Below are positions 43,437-51,095 of a stretch of DNA of 59,888 nucleotides, piece after piece. The notes below the pieces were generated by a model. The model was not told the origin of the DNA and ran no database searches. It saw nothing but the letters and a program-made list of their open reading frames with translations. The stretch's first letter is position 1. Each line of letters starts with the position of its first letter. A program made the translations under genes and the position numbers. Source of the stretch: Catenovulum agarivorans YM01 (GTDB lineage: Bacteria; Pseudomonadota; Gammaproteobacteria; Enterobacterales; Alteromonadaceae); the NCBI RefSeq assembly GCF_000281085.1, contig NZ_JH767533.1:35163-95050 (forward strand), written 5' to 3'.

Positions 43437-46400
43437 CGGATTGTTCACCAATTAGGTTTTTTAAGTACTGGCAAATTTGTGAAAAATGGCAGCCTTGGAG
43501 TAACTCGGTAATTTTTGCGACCGCTTCTTGTGGGAACGCATACGTTTGTTTTATCTGTTCTAGCTTGTCTTTAAAGCCGGAAAGATAACCGATTTCAGCG
43601 AGTTCCAATAAACTTTGATATTGTACGTTTGTCATTGGCAGCTTGTTAGCTAATTCTGGCTGTGTTTGTTGGTTGCTCGTATCTTCGTTGATATATTGAT
43701 ACATCCATTCTAAATCAAGCTGTTGACCAATTTTTTGTAGTAAAACATCTGTGTTAATCGGTTTTGCCATATAGTCATCATGATACCCTGACTCTTGCTC
43801 TGTGTCTGCTTCGCGCGCATTGCCAGATACCATAATAATAGGCATAACATATTTTTTTTCGCGCAAAATTCGCGCCAGTTGCCAGCCATTCATTTCTGGC
43901 ATAGTCACATCTAATAAAATTAAATCTATGGTATTTTGCTCAAGAATAGCCAGTGCCTGAGATGGTTTTTCTGCCATTTGCAAATTAAAGCCAAGTGGAC
44001 TTAAAAAGTCTGCCATCAAGCGCCGTTGATTAGGATCGTCTTCAACCACTAAGATAGACTTATTTTGTCCTTCGTACGCGACTGCACGCGCTTTTTGAAA
44101 ATCTGCTTCTTTATTACTACTGTCTATTTTGGCTAACATTAAACTCAGTTTGAAAGTACTGCCTTGACCGAGTTTACTGGTTACAGCAATTTCGCCACCC
44201 ATCAATTGTGCCAATGATTGCGAAATGGTTAAACCAAGCCCTGTACCACTAATAGCTTGGGTTTGAGTATTTTTAACTCGTTCAAAGGGTTTGAATACTT
44301 GCTGTAAATCCGCTGGGGAAATGCCCATACCTGTATCCGACACTTCAAAATGGGCAACTTGGTTGCGGTAAGATACTTTAAATTGGATCGTACCTTGTTG
44401 GGTGAATTTAATCGCATTGGATAATAGGTTAATTAAGATCTGCCTAAATCTTTGTTTATCAGTTGCGACCACTTCGGGCAAATTGTTGCTGCACTCAAAA
44501 GTAAAAACTAACCCTTTGTTATTTGCTTGCAGCTTAAACATATCAGCGAGCTGATTTAGAAACGGCTTGATTTGTACTTCATCACGCTGCAAGTGCATAC
44601 GACCTGCTTCAATTTTGGAGATTTCTAATAAACCTTCAATTAAATCGGCTAAATGTTCACCACTACGTTTTAAGATACCGATAGATTCACGCTGTTTATC
44701 TGGGATAGCTTTGTCTTGGCTAAGCAGCTGAGCATAACCCAATAATACATTGAGCGGCGTGCGTAACTCATGACTCAAACCTGTTAGATAACGGGTTTTT
44801 GCTTGGTTGGCAGACTCTGCCGCTTCTTTTGCTTGTTGCAAAGCTTGGTAGGTTTTTTCATGCGCTTCTATCTCATGCGCTAATGCTTTAGTTTGACTGC
44901 GCAGTTCTAACAAAGCTAAGCGATTACTGCTGCGCGCTAAGATAAATAACCAACTGACGACACCAATAATTATCAACAATAAGAAGAATATTTTAACTAA
45001 TGTCGCGCCAAAAACGGTTTTCAGTTGGATATCCGAATCAGGTACTTGCAGGTAAATTAAAAACAAAATGCCTGCACCAATTAAGCTTAAGGTTAGGGTT
45101 ACACCAACAAATTGCATGGTTGGTGAGCTTAAAGTTTTTAGCTGCTGGCGGGTTAAAATTCGTTGGAAAAAATGCTGCGCTTGCGCAAATAAAGTTGCAT
45201 CTTCGCGGCATTGATCGCCACAGCGCACATCTAAACTACAACATAAAGAGCATATATGTTTGCCGTAGGCCGGGCAGTGGGTCATATCTTCCGCATCAAA
45301 GGTATTTTCACAAATATGACATTTAGTTGGCTGAGTGATATTAAAATCGCGATTTGGTAATAAGTAGTATTTACCTCGGGTGGCAACCGCAATAAGCGGC
45401 GCTGTGATTAACGGCAAAAAGAACGCGAGGTAAGAAGCATAAGCTTCAACCCAAATACCATACCAGCCAAAATGGCCGGTAAAACCAACAAAAGAAGCGA
45501 TTAACATAGAGCCAACACCAACAGGGTTAATGTCGTATAAATGTGAGCGCTTAAACTCTATATGTTTGGGGCTTAACCCTAGCGGTTTATTAATAATTAA
45601 ATCGGCGACGACTGAGCTTAACCAAGCAAGAACTAACACAGAATAGACTTGCAGCATGCTTTCAATGGTTTGATAAATACCAAGTTCCATTAATAGCAGG
45701 GCGATAGCAACATTAAAAAACATCCAGACGACTCGCCCTGGATGGTTGTGGGTAACCCGTGAGAAGAAATTCGACCAAGCAAGTGAGCCAGCATAAGCAT
45801 TAGCCACATTAATTTTCAGCTGTGAAATCACCACAAAAGATGCGGCTAAAACAACTGCTATGGTAGAGTTATCAATAACATAACCAAACGCGACTTGATA
45901 CATATGTGCTGGATCGTCCGCAACATCTGCCGGAATACCTTGTTTAAGTGCAAGCCAAGCTAAAAATGAACCCAAAAAGAGTTTGGCCGCGCCAAATATC
46001 ATCCAGCCTGGACCTGCTAGTACTAGCGCAGTCCACCAGCGCCAAGCTTGTTTCTGTGGTTTCTCCGGCAAAAAGCGTAAAAAGTCGACCTGCTCACCAA
46101 TTTGTGCAACAAGCGATAATAAAATGGCTGAAGCTGCGCCAAATAAAAGTGGATTAAAAGCAGCGCCGTCTTCTCCAGCATAACCGCTAAATTCAAACCA
46201 TTCGTCTAATTTACTGTCAGGATGATTAAATACATAAATGAGTGGGACGATTTGCAGAATAATCCAAATTGGCTGAGTCCATACCTGAAAACGGCTGATA
46301 TTGGTAATACCATGGGTAACCAAGGGTAATACAATCAGTGCGCTGATCACATAACCAATTGCTAATGGCAGATCAAACAGCAGTTTAAGTGCCATTGACA

Positions 46401-46815
46401 TAACGGCGGCTTCAAGCGCAAAAAAGATAAAAGTAAAAGAGGCGTAAATTAGCGAAGCTATGGTTGAACCTATATAACCAAAACCTGCGCCACGGCTGAG
46501 CAGATCAATATCTACCCCGTATTTGGCCGCGTAATAACTAATGGGCAATCCACTAAAAAAAACCACGGCAACAACCGCGATAATTGCCCAAGCAGAATTA
46601 ACAAAACCATAGTTGAGGGTAATTGCACCACCTATGGCTTCTAATACTAAAAACGAGACTATGCCAAGTGCGGTATTGGCTATCCACATGGATGACCATT
46701 TGCGCGCACGTTTTGCGGTGAAACGTAGCGCAAAATCTTCCATCATTTCGTTGGCAACCAACTTGTTATAAGTACGCCTGGTGTGGCGAATTTTTTGCCT
46801 TGAGTGCATAATCAA
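43429..46815 (-). CDS. Transporter-like hybrid sensor kinase (NCS1-type membrane domain, HisKA, HATPase, receiver)
   Basis: The 1128-residue protein is a fusion. Residues 1-485 contain about 12 membrane segments resembling nucleobase:cation symporters (NCS1, cytosine permease-like: LGIVSFLVLEAIGGAITLNYGF, PISYYAAKYGVDIDLLSRGAGFGYIGS). Residues 499-537 hold a Cys-rich cluster (CHIC...CPAYGKHICSLCCSLDVRCGDQC), likely zinc-binding. Two further TM segments follow, then a coiled coil, HisKA with the phospho-His at 682 (GLSHELRTPLN), an HATPase, and a C-terminal receiver with Asp969 (LILLDVTMPEMNG). Such kinases occur near urea-transport genes and may sense or transport urea-related nitrogen compounds; the ligand is unproven. 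Confidence 0.9.
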   Translation of the reverse strand: MIMHSRQKIRHTRRTYNKLVANEMMEDFALRFTAKRARKWSSMWIANTALGIVSFLVLEAIGGAITLNYGFVNSAWAIIAVVAVVFFSGLPISYYAAKYGVDIDLLSRGAGFGYIGSTIASLIYASFTFIFFALEAAVMSMALKLLFDLPLAIGYVISALIVLPLVTHGITNISRFQVWTQPIWIILQIVPLIYVFNHPDSKLDEWFEFSGYAGEDGAAFNPLLFGAASAILLSLVAQIGEQVDFLRFLPEKPQKQAWRWWTALVLAGPGWMIFGAAKLFLGSFLAWLALKQGIPADVADDPAHMYQVAFGYVIDNSTIAVVLAASFVVISQLKINVANAYAGSLAWSNFFSRVTHNHPGRVVWMFFNVAIALLLMELGIYQTIESMLQVYSVLVLAWLSSVVADLIINKPLGLSPKHIEFKRSHLYDINPVGVGSMLIASFVGFTGHFGWYGIWVEAYASYLAFFLPLITAPLIAVATRGKYYLLPNRDFNITQPTKCHICENTFDAEDMTHCPAYGKHICSLCCSLDVRCGDQCREDATLFAQAQHFFQRILTRQQLKTLSSPTMQFVGVTLTLSLIGAGILFLIYLQVPDSDIQLKTVFGATLVKIFFLLLIIIGVVSWLFILARSSNRLALLELRSQTKALAHEIEAHEKTYQALQQAKEAAESANQAKTRYLTGLSHELRTPLNVLLGYAQLLSQDKAIPDKQRESIGILKRSGEHLADLIEGLLEISKIEAGRMHLQRDEVQIKPFLNQLADMFKLQANNKGLVFTFECSNNLPEVVATDKQRFRQILINLLSNAIKFTQQGTIQFKVSYRNQVAHFEVSDTGMGISPADLQQVFKPFERVKNTQTQAISGTGLGLTISQSLAQLMGGEIAVTSKLGQGSTFKLSLMLAKIDSSNKEADFQKARAVAYEGQNKSILVVEDDPNQRRLMADFLSPLGFNLQMAEKPSQALAILEQNTIDLILLDVTMPEMNGWQLARILREKKYVMPIIMVSGNAREADTEQESGYHDDYMAKPINTDVLLQKIGQQLDLEWMYQYINEDTSNQQTQPELANKLPMTNVQYQSLLELAEIGYLSGFKDKLEQIKQTYAFPQEAVAKITELLQGCHFSQICQYLKNLIGEQSDE

Positions 46816-46926
46816 CTTTTTCTACTAACTTGACGGCAGTTTAACAGGCGAGCAAGTTGGCTGTATATGCGTAGATGTACGTAGGTTTTTCAAGTGCACA
46901 AAAAGTAACAAATGAGATAACACAGG

Positions 46927-48027
46927 GTGAAGGAATTTTTTTATAAAATAGTTGGCGCTGGTTTAATTTGGTTTGGACTATGGATTTACTTCACGTTTTT
47001 TCAAACAAGTTTTGCCGACAAATACCCAATTGCCCAACAAGTGGAAGTGTTAGCAGACCGCCCCGATAAAGCTGTTAAATTGATTAATCAGCAACTCACT
47101 CAAGCAGAGTTACCGTTAGAGCTTAAAGTTTGGTTATTGAATACCGCCGCCGAGCATTATTACCAGATGTGGCATTTCCATAAGCAGTTAAATATGTTGC
47201 AACAAGCTTATAAACTAACAGGCAGTGATTACCATAAGCAGCGCATTGTTGAGGTCAAAAATTTAATCAACCGCAATCAAGGTGAACGCAAACTACGTCA
47301 AAATTATTTAGATATGCGTGATACCGGCATGAATAAAAAATTAACTGGCAAAGTGATCTTAGCTTATGTATTTGTCGATGATAATTTGTGGAGCCGCTGG
47401 TCAAATCAAGACAGGTTAAACGCTATGTCAAATGCGGATGTAGCAAGCGATTGGCTGCAAAAATCAGCCAAACAATATGCAATCAATAATTTAGATTTTG
47501 AACAAAGGTTTTTCTTTTTATCTATTCCGAAACGAATCAATAATCGTACCGTTCGAGATCAAAAATATTTTGCTTATATCACAGAGCAATTACTCAATTA
47601 TCAAAAATATCCTGATTTAAAAACATGGCTGAATTATTTAACTGGTGGTGATAAAAACAGTCAAGTTGCACTGATTTTTCATACTAATAATGATGACAGA
47701 TCATTTGCGAGAACTTGCGGTAAAGGTCATTGTTATTTTGAACATGTGCAACTTATCACGCAATACAAAATAAACAAACTGTGGCATTTTCAACAGGTAT
47801 TACCGCACGAGTTATTACATTTATTTGGCGCAGCCGATTTATACAATATTGAAAATGCCAAAAGTTATGCGACTACAGACATAATGAATTATTACTCTAG
47901 CCAACTGAACTACAGTAGTATTGAGCCAATAACCGCATGGTCAGTTGGTTGGTTAACTGAAGCACCAAAAACACCATTTAAAATAACCACACAAAGAGAA
48001 GCTTATTATGGAAATCACCAGCATTAG
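46927..48027 (+). CDS. Putative membrane-anchored metzincin-like metallopeptidase
   Basis: The 366-residue protein starts at a GTG that lacks a well-spaced ribosome site. It has one N-terminal membrane segment (IVGAGLIWFGLWIYFTFF), a helical region (residues 30-130, TPR-like), then an alpha/beta domain with HELLHLFGAAD (His294, His298, Asp304). This fits the HExxHxxGxxD zinc site of metzincin-type peptidases. A downstream Met (DIMNYYSSQLNY) could be the Met-turn. Its end overlaps the small DUF350 gene by 20 bp, implying coupled function. I do not know a named homologue. Confidence 0.75.
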   Translation: MKEFFYKIVGAGLIWFGLWIYFTFFQTSFADKYPIAQQVEVLADRPDKAVKLINQQLTQAELPLELKVWLLNTAAEHYYQMWHFHKQLNMLQQAYKLTGSDYHKQRIVEVKNLINRNQGERKLRQNYLDMRDTGMNKKLTGKVILAYVFVDDNLWSRWSNQDRLNAMSNADVASDWLQKSAKQYAINNLDFEQRFFFLSIPKRINNRTVRDQKYFAYITEQLLNYQKYPDLKTWLNYLTGGDKNSQVALIFHTNNDDRSFARTCGKGHCYFEHVQLITQYKINKLWHFQQVLPHELLHLFGAADLYNIENAKSYATTDIMNYYSSQLNYSSIEPITAWSVGWLTEAPKTPFKITTQREAYYGNHQH

Positions 48028-48235
48028 CCAAAACATCACCTTTTTAGCCATTAACCTAGCGTACGCTTTGATTTGTTTATTTGTCAGCGTACTGGCGTTA
48101 ATCATTATTGATAAGTTTATTTTCCGTGATATCAACTTTAATGAAGAGATTAAAAAGGGCAATGTTGCAGTGGCGATTTTGCAGTCTGTTATTTTGATAT
48201 TTGTTGGTTTGGTGGTGTCTATTGCGATGACTTAA
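48008..48235 (+). CDS. Small DUF350 membrane protein
   Basis: The 75-residue protein has two hydrophobic segments (ITFLAINLAYALICLFVSVLALIII and VAVAILQSVILIFVGLVVSIAM) around the DUF350-like loop DINFNEEIKKGNVAVAI. It is a single-unit relative of the double-DUF350 protein at 20027, at half the size of a normal domain. It overlaps the metallopeptidase gene by 20 bp. A hairpin ends the transcript. A role as membrane partner or substrate of the protease is inferred. Confidence 0.75.
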   Translation: MEITSISQNITFLAINLAYALICLFVSVLALIIIDKFIFRDINFNEEIKKGNVAVAILQSVILIFVGLVVSIAMT

Positions 48236-48280
48236 GTGTTGAGTACTATCAGATGTATAATCGCAGCAAAAGTTTATTGT

Positions 48281-48322
48281 GCTAATTTGCCTAGCTAGAG
48301 CAAATTAGCTGAGCTTTTATTT
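48281..48322 (+). terminator. Probable terminator after the small DUF350 gene
   Basis: GCTAATTTGC (48281-48290) and GCAAATTAGC (48300-48309) form a perfect 10-bp stem with a 9-nt loop, followed by a T-rich stretch after four intervening bases (TGAGCTTTTATTTTT). Confidence 0.65.
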
Positions 48323-48350
48323 TTAATATCTTCATCAATTTTTAAAAACT

Positions 48351-48394
48351 ACGTCATTTGACGTATGCCCCTGCGCAGTTTGACGAATATCCCC
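48351..48394. promoter_or_regulatory. Tandem operator TTTGACG-N-AT-N2-CCCC upstream of the porin/urt genes
   Basis: TTTGACGTATGCCCC (48357-48371) and TTTGACGAATATCCCC (48379-48394) are direct repeats 22 bp apart. The first unit is also part of the palindrome ACGTCA-TT-TGACGT (48351-48364). Repeats two helical turns apart are typical of activator sites. The neighbouring LuxR-type response regulator is the natural candidate. Confidence 0.6.
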
Positions 48395-48423
48395 TCTAGC
48401 GCTTTCGCGCAATACTAACCACA

Positions 48424-48486
48424 GTCGTAAACAAGGCAGTACTCATAAGCCAATTTCCCAATTGTGATGGCTGTTTTGTTTACGAC
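48424..48486. repeat. Inverted repeat in the porin leader region
   Basis: GTCGTAAACAA (48424-48434) and TTGTTTACGAC (48476-48486) pair perfectly, with the adjoining GGCAG and CTGTT partly extending the stem. It lies 52-114 bp before the porin start and might fold in the 5' leader or be a protein-binding site. Confidence 0.55.
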
Positions 48487-48537
48487 CCCAAACACTGCAA
48501 ATAACAAGGTTAAGCAAACTACTTCAGGGGTATTACA

Positions 48538-49479
48538 ATGAGCAAAATCAAACGTACAGCTTTAAGTATCGCAGCTGCGCTAGCTACAGTAACAGCATCA
48601 CCAGCGGTAAATGCAGGTGACTTCAGTTTAACAGACAACCTATCAGTAACTGGTTTTATTGATATGTCTTACGTGTACACAGATGCAGATGGCGCAAGCT
48701 CAGAGTCATCTTCTGGTTTAGACCAATTTGAAATTGATTTGGTTTATAGCTTTGACGACAAGTTAAAAGCGCAAGTAGATTTAGAATACAAAGATTCATA
48801 CGGTGCGGTTGATTTAGAGCAAGCATTTTTTACCTACGCAGTGACAGATGAGTTCACGTTAAAAGCGGGTCGTTTCTTAAGCTACTCTGGTTGGGAAACT
48901 GAAGAGCCTACAGGCTTGTTCCAATACTCAGGTACAGGTTATGCACCTTATTTCTATGGTTACTACCAACAAGGTATTTCTGGTTTATATAGCACTGACA
49001 GCTTCGCAGTTGCCCTTTCTGTAATCAATAGCCCATACAGCCCTGAAGACACAGATAGTGAAAAACCTGGCTACGAAGCTATGGTCGCTATCATGCCAAC
49101 TGATTCAATTACAGTTAAAGCTTTCTACTTATCAGATGAAGACACCAACACAACTAACGTTTGGGCTTCTTACGCAGTTGGCGATTTAACTTTAGCCGCT
49201 GAATATAACTTAGGTGACTACGCAAACGGCAATGACGGTTCTGGTTACTTATTAATGGCTAACTATGCTATGGGCTCAGCTGGTATCACAGTTCGCTATC
49301 ATGATTTTGAAATTGAAACTGCAGCAGGTGCATTGTTTGATGACGGCAGCGCAATAACTATCTCGCCTAGCTACGCAGTAAGCGATAACTTACTTATGGT
49401 GTTCGAATACCGTATGGATGAAAGTGATGTTAGAGGCGACAGCGATTCAATCGCAGTTGAAGCTTTAATCTCTTTCTAA
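48538..49479 (+). CDS. Outer-membrane porin, likely for urea or short amides
   Basis: The 313-residue protein has a signal peptide (MSKIKRTALSIAAALATVTA, cleavage VNA near 27). It is followed by alternating beta-strand sequence (SVTGFIDMSYVYTDADGA, FEIDLVYSFDDKLKAQVDLEYKD, FTLKAGRFLSYSGWETEEPTG) ending in the terminal aromatic SIAVEALISF, the C-terminal Phe typical of outer-membrane barrels. Its position 30 bp before urtA in the same direction suggests it admits urea across the outer membrane, analogous to amide-linked FmdC porins; this is inference from context. GAGG-type ribosome sites precede both genes. Confidence 0.83.
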   Translation: MSKIKRTALSIAAALATVTASPAVNAGDFSLTDNLSVTGFIDMSYVYTDADGASSESSSGLDQFEIDLVYSFDDKLKAQVDLEYKDSYGAVDLEQAFFTYAVTDEFTLKAGRFLSYSGWETEEPTGLFQYSGTGYAPYFYGYYQQGISGLYSTDSFAVALSVINSPYSPEDTDSEKPGYEAMVAIMPTDSITVKAFYLSDEDTNTTNVWASYAVGDLTLAAEYNLGDYANGNDGSGYLLMANYAMGSAGITVRYHDFEIETAAGALFDDGSAITISPSYAVSDNLLMVFEYRMDESDVRGDSDSIAVEALISF

Positions 49480-49509
49480 GCACTACACATAACTTGAGGA
49501 ATTATTATT

Positions 49510-50793
49510 ATGAAACTTAAAAAACTGATAGCAGCTAGCTCTATTATCGCCAGTAGCTTAGTAACACAAATGGCTATGGCAGCAGACACTATTAAAGTAG
49601 GTGTATTGCACTCATTATCCGGCACTATGGCAATCTCTGAAACAACCTTGAAAGACACTGTGTTGATGATGATTGAAGAGCAAAATAAAGCCGGTGGTTT
49701 ATTAGGTAAAAAGTTAGAGCCAGTGGTGGTTGACCCAGCATCTAACTGGCCATTGTTCGCGGAAAAAACTCGTGAACTATTAGCTAAAGAAAAAGTAGAC
49801 GTAATCTTTGGTTGTTGGACTTCGGTATCACGTAAATCTGTGTTACCAGTAATTGAAGAGTTAAATGGCTTAATGTTCTACCCAGTACAATACGAAGGTG
49901 AAGAGTCATCGAAAAACGTATTCTACACAGGCGCGTCACCAAATCAACAAGCTATTCCAGCAGTTGATTATTTGATGAATGATATCGGCGCTGAGCGTTG
50001 GGTATTATTAGGTACTGACTATGTTTACCCACGTACCACCAACAAAATCTTAGAAGCTTACTTAAAAGCTCAAGGTGTTGCGGATAAAGACATTATGATC
50101 AACTACACGCCTTTCGGTCATTCAGACTGGCAGAGCATAGTAGCTGAAGTTAAAAAATTCGGTTCTAAAGGCAAGAAAACTGCAGTTGTTTCAACTATTA
50201 ATGGTGATGCAAACGTACCTTTCTACAAAGAATTAGGTAACCAAGGCATCTCAGCTGAAGACATTCCTGTAGTTGCATTCTCCGTAGGTGAAGAAGAGTT
50301 ATCTGGCTTCGACACTAGCCCATTAGTTGGTCACTTAGCGGCTTGGAACTACTTCCAAAGTGTTGAAAGTGATGAAAACACTAAGTTCATCAAAGCTTGG
50401 AAAAAATACATTGGTGACAACAAGCGTGTAACTAACGACCCAATGGAAGCGACGTACATTGGTTTCAAAATGTGGGCGAAAGCTGTTGAGAAAGCAGGTA
50501 CGACAGAGGTAGATGCAGTTGAGCAAGCCATGATAGGTATTACTGTACCTAACTTAACCGGTGGTACTGCGGTTATGAACTCAAACCATCACTTATCTAA
50601 GCCAGTGTTAATTGGTGAAATTCAAGAAAATGGTCAGTTCGAAGTTGTTTGGCAAACACCTGACACAGTAATTGGTGACGCTTGGTCTGACTTCTTACCT
50701 AGCTCGAAAAACCTAATTGCTGATTGGACAGCACCAGTTAAATGCGGCAACTTCGACATTAAAACTGGTAAGTGTTCAGGCCAAAACTTCTAA
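49510..50793 (+). CDS. urtA: Urea ABC transporter substrate-binding protein
   Basis: The 427-residue protein has a signal peptide (MKLKKLIAASSIIASSLVTQMAMA) and the mature start ADTIKVGVLHSLSGTMAISETTLKD, characteristic of UrtA. Further markers are FGCWTSVSRKSVLPVIEE, MFYPVQYEGEESSKNVFYTGASPNQQ and NHHLSKPVLIGEI. UrtA binds urea in the periplasm with high affinity. It is first in urtABCDE and followed by a hairpin that could keep its mRNA more abundant than that of the membrane genes. Confidence 0.96.
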   Translation: MKLKKLIAASSIIASSLVTQMAMAADTIKVGVLHSLSGTMAISETTLKDTVLMMIEEQNKAGGLLGKKLEPVVVDPASNWPLFAEKTRELLAKEKVDVIFGCWTSVSRKSVLPVIEELNGLMFYPVQYEGEESSKNVFYTGASPNQQAIPAVDYLMNDIGAERWVLLGTDYVYPRTTNKILEAYLKAQGVADKDIMINYTPFGHSDWQSIVAEVKKFGSKGKKTAVVSTINGDANVPFYKELGNQGISAEDIPVVAFSVGEEELSGFDTSPLVGHLAAWNYFQSVESDENTKFIKAWKKYIGDNKRVTNDPMEATYIGFKMWAKAVEKAGTTEVDAVEQAMIGITVPNLTGGTAVMNSNHHLSKPVLIGEIQENGQFEVVWQTPDTVIGDAWSDFLPSSKNLIADWTAPVKCGNFDIKTGKCSGQNF

Positions 50794-50817
50794 TAATAGC
50801 AAGATATTAAATGTGCC

Positions 50818-50844
50818 GTGTGTTTGGCACTCCGCCAAACACAC
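50818..50844 (+). repeat. Intercistronic hairpin urtA-urtB
   Basis: GTGTGTTTGGC and GCCAAACACAC form a perfect 11-bp stem with a 5-nt loop, 25 bp after the urtA stop. No T-run follows. Such hairpins after binding-protein genes commonly protect the upstream mRNA. Confidence 0.75.
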
Positions 50845-50881
50845 AAGGGCAAAGCTTAAAGTGAGTTGAGCAACAAACAGA

Positions 50882-50984
50882 GGGGGGAAGTAAGTTAATC
50901 ACAAAGTCTCATTCGCATGGATGCGAATGCGAAGCTTACAAGGATGTATTCACAGCGCCTTTGTGAGGAATTTACCTTCTCCCC
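50882..50984 (-). repeat. Three-stem dispersed repeat, copy b, between urtA and urtB
   Basis: Outer arms GGGGGAAGTAAGTTAATCAC-AAAG and CTTTGTGAGGAATTTACC-TTCTCCCC pair imperfectly over about 24 bp. Inside, reading the minus strand, are TACATCCTTGTA and CATTCGCATCCATGCGAATG. The minus-strand junction GCGCTGTGAATACATCC...GCTTCG matches the family. Confidence 0.75.
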
Positions 50985-51095
50985 GCAAGAGTTCGCGAAC
51001 ATAAGCCAGCCCAAAATAACTCCCAAGGTGTTGCTGTTAGCTAGTGGCAGCAGCACCAACCCAAATACGAAGTAACAAACATGAAGGATGCCGCA

